Shown here one piece after another: positions 7,166 through 9,701 of a stretch of DNA of 9,701 nt. Source of the DNA: Cellulomonadaceae bacterium. Lineage in GTDB: Bacteria; Actinomycetota; Actinomycetes; Actinomycetales; Cellulomonadaceae. The stretch lies in contig JAITCK010000168.1 in the NCBI GenBank assembly GCA_031283115.1, positions 1-9,701 of the forward strand. Direction: 5' to 3'. Both the position numbers and the translations under genes were made by a program. The notes beneath the pieces were generated by a model that made no database searches, had not been told where the DNA came from, and was given only the letters and a program-made list of their open reading frames with translations. The first letter of the stretch is position 1, and each line of letters begins with the position of its first letter.

Positions 7166-9214
7166 CACGCCATCATCGGGCGCATCCCCGTCGTTGACGT
7201 GGCCCCCACTGTGGAAGGTGGCCGCTGGCCTGCCAAAGCCGTCGTGGGTGAAGTAGTTCCCGTGACGGCTACCGTCTTCCGTGAAGGCCACGACCAGGTG
7301 GCTGCGTCGGCGGTACTGGTCGCCCCCGACGGCACCGTCAAGCAGATGAAACCCATGCGCGACATCGCCCCCGGCCTAGACCAATTCCTTGGCCACGTCC
7401 AGCCGGACGCTGAAGGCGAGTGGACCTTCCGCGTGGAAGCCTGGTCTGACCCTTACGCCACCTGGGTGCATGACGCCAGCGTGAAAATCGCCGCCGGAGT
7501 GGACGTCGACTTGATGCTTGAAGAAGGTGTGCTGCTTTTTGAACGCATCACCGCCCCAGACGAGCAGGCCAAACGCTCTGCCGCTGACCGTTTCACCCTG
7601 GAAGATGCCGCCACACAGTTGGCTGACCACCACCGCAGCGCGGACGCCCGCCTAGCCGTAGCCACCTCCATGCATGTGCGTGAAGCCTTGGCCCGCAACC
7701 CCCTACGTGACCTGGTTTCCCCCTCCGCCGACTACCCCCTGCGGGTGTCACGCAAGGCCGCCCTGGCCGCCAGTTGGTACGAGATTTTCCCCCGGTCTGA
7801 AGGCGCCTGGCAAGACCAGTTCGGCACCTGGCATTCGGGCACCTTCAACACGGCTGCCGAACGCCTGCCCGCCATCGCCGACATGGGCTTTGACGTGGTC
7901 TACCTGACCCCCATCAGCCCCATCGGCACCCAATTCCGTAAAGGCCGCAACAACACGTTGGACGCCAAGCCGGGCGACCCAGGCTCCCCCTACGCCATCG
8001 GGTCAGCCGACGGCGGCCACGACGCCATCCACCCTGAGTTGGGTACGGAAGCCGACTTCATCCGCTTTGTAGGCCGGGCCCGCGAACTAGGCTTGGAAGT
8101 GGCCCTCGACCTAGCCTTGCAATGCTCCCCCGACCACCCTTGGGTCACCGAGCACCCCGAATGGCTGCGGACCCGGGCCGACGGCACCATCGCCTACGCC
8201 GAAAACCCGCCCAAAAAATATCAGGACATTTACCCCCTCTACTTCGACATTGACCCCATCGGCCTGCGCGAAGAAGTGCTGCGTATCCTGCTGGTGTGGA
8301 TTGAGCGGGGCGTCACCATGTTCCGCGTGGACAACCCTCACACCAAGCCCCTGGACTTCTGGGAGTGGGTGCTGGCTGAGGTTCACGCCCGCCACCCGGA
8401 GGTGCTCTTCCTGTCGGAGGCCTTCACCAAGCCAGCCATGATGGCTACCCTGGCCCGCATCGGCTTCCACCAGAGTTACACCTACTTCACCTGGCGCAAC
8501 AGCAAAGACGAAATCCTCGAATACTTGGGCGAAGTGTCCGGGCCTTCCGGCTCCGTGATGCGGCCCTCCTTCTGGCCCACCACCCACGACATTCTGCCCC
8601 CCTACCTGCAGCATGGCGGCGTAGCCGGTTTTGCCGTGCGGGCTGTGCTGGCGGCCACCGGGTCACCCACCTGGGGCATCTACAACGGCTACGAACTCAT
8701 TGAGAACGTTCCCCGCCCCGGCGTAGACGAGCAGGTGGACAATGAGAAATACGAGTTCAAGCCCCGCAACTGGGAGCGGGCAAGCGCCATCGGTATTGCG
8801 GCCCTGCTGAAAAAACTCAACCTCATCCGCGCCGAACACCCGGCCTTGCAACAGTTGCGGAACCTCACCGTTCACGCCTCTGAACACAGCAACCTGCTGG
8901 CCTACTCCCGCCGCATCAGCGCTGACCACCTGCCCTTGGCCGCCAGCGGCCACACCCCCCAGCATGGCAACCTGCACGATGACACCATCCTGGTGGTGCT
9001 CAACATTGACCCGTGGGGCACGTCAGAATCCCACATTCACTTGGACTGGCAGGCCTTGGGCTTGCACCGGCCTGACGGCCTGCCCGATGGGGAACCCTTC
9101 TTCACCGTGCGCGACCTGATGACTGGTGAAACTTTCCACTGGAACGAGCACCCCTTTGTCCGCTTGGATCCGCGCGGAAACGTCGCCCACATTTTTGCTG
9201 TCAGCCAAAACTGA
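6740..9214 (+). CDS. glgE: Alpha-1,4-glucan:maltose-1-phosphate maltosyltransferase GlgE with long Ala/Pro-rich N-terminal extension
   Basis: An 824-residue protein; GlgE is usually about 650-700. It transfers maltosyl units from alpha-maltose-1-phosphate to the non-reducing end of alpha-1,4-glucan. Residues 1-142 are Ala/Pro/Thr/Val-rich low complexity with scattered Lys/Glu and no signal peptide or membrane segment. The conserved protein begins near 146 (GRIPVVDVAPTVEGG) with WPAKAVVGEVVPVTATVFREGH (163-184). The GH13_3 catalytic body shows SWYEIFPRS (345-353), GFDVVYLTPISPIG (383-396), KGRNN (401-405), EVALDLALQCSPDHPW (453-468), ENPPKKYQDIYPLYFD (488-503), FRVDNPHTKP (528-537, nucleophile Asp531), FLSEAF (557-562, acid/base Glu560), HDIL (616-619, Asp617) and YNGYEL (648-653). 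The spacing of these three acids (29 and 86 residues) equals that of D394/E423/D480 in Streptomyces coelicolor GlgE. GTG start; no clear Shine-Dalgarno. An in-frame GTG at 7082 would remove most of the tail, so the start is the main uncertainty. treS follows within 10 nt. Confidence 0.94.
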   Translation: MTTDAPVPTTPTAPVSDAAPPSAPAVTPVTAAAPAPTKAAPTKPAADTPAQPAAVPTTAPATPEPAAAAAPAVKEAVAATPPTPVTAEKPVAAKAVTAAPTAAEKPAAATPTAPVKTLPAPGEPTSHLTPVLTPNAPAVPTPHAIIGRIPVVDVAPTVEGGRWPAKAVVGEVVPVTATVFREGHDQVAASAVLVAPDGTVKQMKPMRDIAPGLDQFLGHVQPDAEGEWTFRVEAWSDPYATWVHDASVKIAAGVDVDLMLEEGVLLFERITAPDEQAKRSAADRFTLEDAATQLADHHRSADARLAVATSMHVREALARNPLRDLVSPSADYPLRVSRKAALAASWYEIFPRSEGAWQDQFGTWHSGTFNTAAERLPAIADMGFDVVYLTPISPIGTQFRKGRNNTLDAKPGDPGSPYAIGSADGGHDAIHPELGTEADFIRFVGRARELGLEVALDLALQCSPDHPWVTEHPEWLRTRADGTIAYAENPPKKYQDIYPLYFDIDPIGLREEVLRILLVWIERGVTMFRVDNPHTKPLDFWEWVLAEVHARHPEVLFLSEAFTKPAMMATLARIGFHQSYTYFTWRNSKDEILEYLGEVSGPSGSVMRPSFWPTTHDILPPYLQHGGVAGFAVRAVLAATGSPTWGIYNGYELIENVPRPGVDEQVDNEKYEFKPRNWERASAIGIAALLKKLNLIRAEHPALQQLRNLTVHASEHSNLLAYSRRISADHLPLAASGHTPQHGNLHDDTILVVLNIDPWGTSESHIHLDWQALGLHRPDGLPDGEPFFTVRDLMTGETFHWNEHPFVRLDPRGNVAHIFAVSQN

Positions 9215-9216
9215 GG
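9213..9216 (+). promoter_or_regulatory. Shine-Dalgarno sequence (GAGG) for treS, overlapping the glgE stop
   Basis: GAGG begins within the glgE TGA stop codon and is 7 nt before the GTG at 9224. A second in-frame GTG at 9218 is only 1 nt from GAGG, too close, so 9224 is the better start for treS. The arrangement implies translational coupling of treS to glgE. Confidence 0.55.
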
Positions 9217-9223
9217 CGTGACC

Positions 9224-9701
9224 GTGTCAGGTCTGTCGCCGGACGAGCCGTCGGGCCTGTCGCCGGGTAAGCCGGGCCTGCCGGGTTTGCCTGGGCTGCC
9301 GGGTTTGCCCGATGGCTGTGTTGACGGCGGGCCTGGCCTGCCGGGTCTGCCGGGGCTAACAGACGACCCGGACTGGTTTCGCACTGCCGTCTTCTATGAG
9401 GTGCTGGTTCGCGCCTTCAACGATTCGACGGGCAGCGGAACTGGTGACCTGCGCGGCGTCATCGACCGACTCGACTACCTGCACTGGCTGGGCGTTGACT
9501 GCCTGTGGCTGCCACCCTTCTACCCGTCGCCTTTACGGGACGGTGGCTACGACATCGCCGATTACACGTCCGTCGACCCGCGATACGGCACGATGGACGA
9601 CTTCAACGACCTGGTGACTCAGGCGCACGCCCGCGGCATCCGCGTCATCGTCGACCTAGTGATGAACCATACGTCAGACCAGCATCCCTGGTTCCAGGCC
9701 T
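9224..9701 (+). CDS. treS: Trehalose synthase TreS (maltose alpha-D-glucosyltransferase), 5' part
   Basis: Open to the window end (159 codons seen; full TreS is about 550-600 residues, longer if fused to maltokinase). TreS interconverts trehalose and maltose; in the GlgE pathway it supplies maltose for phosphorylation by Pep2. After an unusual tail (residues 1-46) the conserved enzyme begins at [19 protein letters not shown] (47-65), continues with [21 protein letters not shown] and [21 protein letters not shown], and reaches GH13 region [15 protein letters not shown] (144-157). [14 protein letters not shown] and [11 protein letters not shown] are typical of TreS as opposed to other GH13 members. 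The GTG at 9224 is chosen for its GAGG spacing; GTG 9218 is the alternative. No ATG exists in frame before the conserved region, so the tail is very probably translated. The catalytic Asp/Glu/Asp lie beyond the window. Stop-to-start distance from glgE is 9 nt. Confidence 0.93.
   Translation, partial: MSGLSPDEPSGLSPGKPGLPGLPGLPGLPDGCVDGGPGLPGLPGLTDDPDWFRTAVFYEVLVRAFNDSTGSGTGDLRGVIDRLDYLHWLGVDCLWLPPFYPSPLRDGGYDIADYTSVDPRYGTMDDFNDLVTQAHARGIRVIVDLVMNHTSDQHPWFQA
9266..9361 (+). repeat. Collagen-like Gly-Leu-Pro codon repeat in the treS 5' end
   Basis: Nine-base units coding Gly-Leu/Lys-Pro are arranged in two tracts: [15 protein letters not shown] (residues 15-29, bases 9266-9310) and GLPGLPGLT (38-46, bases 9335-9361), separated by DGCVDGGP. 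At DNA level an 18-bp unit beginning CTGCCGGGT is repeated at 9278 and 9296, and a related copy begins at 9338. Leu alternates between CTG and TTG, and Gly between GGT, GGC and GGG, so copies are similar but not identical. Confidence 0.85.

Noticed and set aside
6674..7291. Minus-strand open frame rich in Arg, Cys and Gly
   Set aside because: Another antisense frame of the same low-complexity stretch. The Arg/Cys richness follows from reading GCN/CCN codons out of frame; there is no motif or ribosome site.
6280..7365. Long minus-strand open frame (361 codons), Gly/Ala/Val-rich
   Set aside because: It is the shadow of the Ala/Pro/Thr-rich glgE tail and the glgX 3' end. G+C-rich low-complexity coding sequence leaves antisense frames open; composition is the mirror of the tail and no family motif is seen.
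9037..9384. Minus-strand open frame coding a collagen-like Gly-Arg-Pro/Gly-Lys-Pro protein
   Set aside because: It is the reverse complement of the Gly-Leu-Pro codon repeat in treS, which also reads as Gly-X-Pro in one antisense frame. The rest of it is the antisense of the glgE 3' end, with no recognisable domain.

Overview
The window looks like a high-G+C actinobacterial chromosome (Actinomycetota). Coding density is very high, GTG and TTG starts occur beside ATG, and third codon positions are rich in C and G. Two gene sets point the same way. One is an electron-transfer-flavoprotein / cysteine desulfurase / mnmA cluster resembling the mycobacterial fixA-fixB-iscS-trmU neighbourhood. The other is a GlgE-type alpha-glucan operon with TreS. 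An Actinomycetales-like host is a reasonable guess, but the sequence alone does not fix the genus.

Left half, minus strand (45-4244): four genes read leftward in the order etfB, etfA, cysteine desulfurase, mnmA. Each junction is a 4-nt ATGA overlap, so this is almost certainly one translationally coupled operon. The last two genes form a working pair: the desulfurase takes sulfur from cysteine as a persulfide, and MnmA uses that sulfur to make 2-thiouridine at the tRNA wobble position. EtfA and EtfB form the FAD-carrying heterodimer that passes electrons from dehydrogenases to the quinone pool or other acceptors. No partner dehydrogenase or ETF:quinone oxidoreductase lies in the window.

A 91-bp divergent gap (4245-4335) must hold the promoters of both operons, unless one is transcribed from elsewhere.

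Right half, plus strand (4336-9701): glgX (glycogen debranching), glgE (maltose-1-phosphate-dependent alpha-1,4-glucan maltosyltransferase) and the 5' part of treS (trehalose synthase), cut by the window end. In the known GlgE pathway, TreS makes maltose from trehalose, the maltokinase Pep2 phosphorylates it, GlgE polymerises it, and GlgB branches the product. Pep2 and glgB are therefore expected just beyond the right edge.

The most unusual features are the N-terminal tails of the alpha-glucan enzymes. GlgE carries about 140 residues of Ala/Pro/Thr-rich low-complexity sequence before its catalytic body. TreS begins with a collagen-like run of Gly-Leu-Pro triplets. GlgX has a shorter, Arg/Pro-rich tail. 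No RNA genes, CRISPR arrays, insertion sequences or phage genes were seen.
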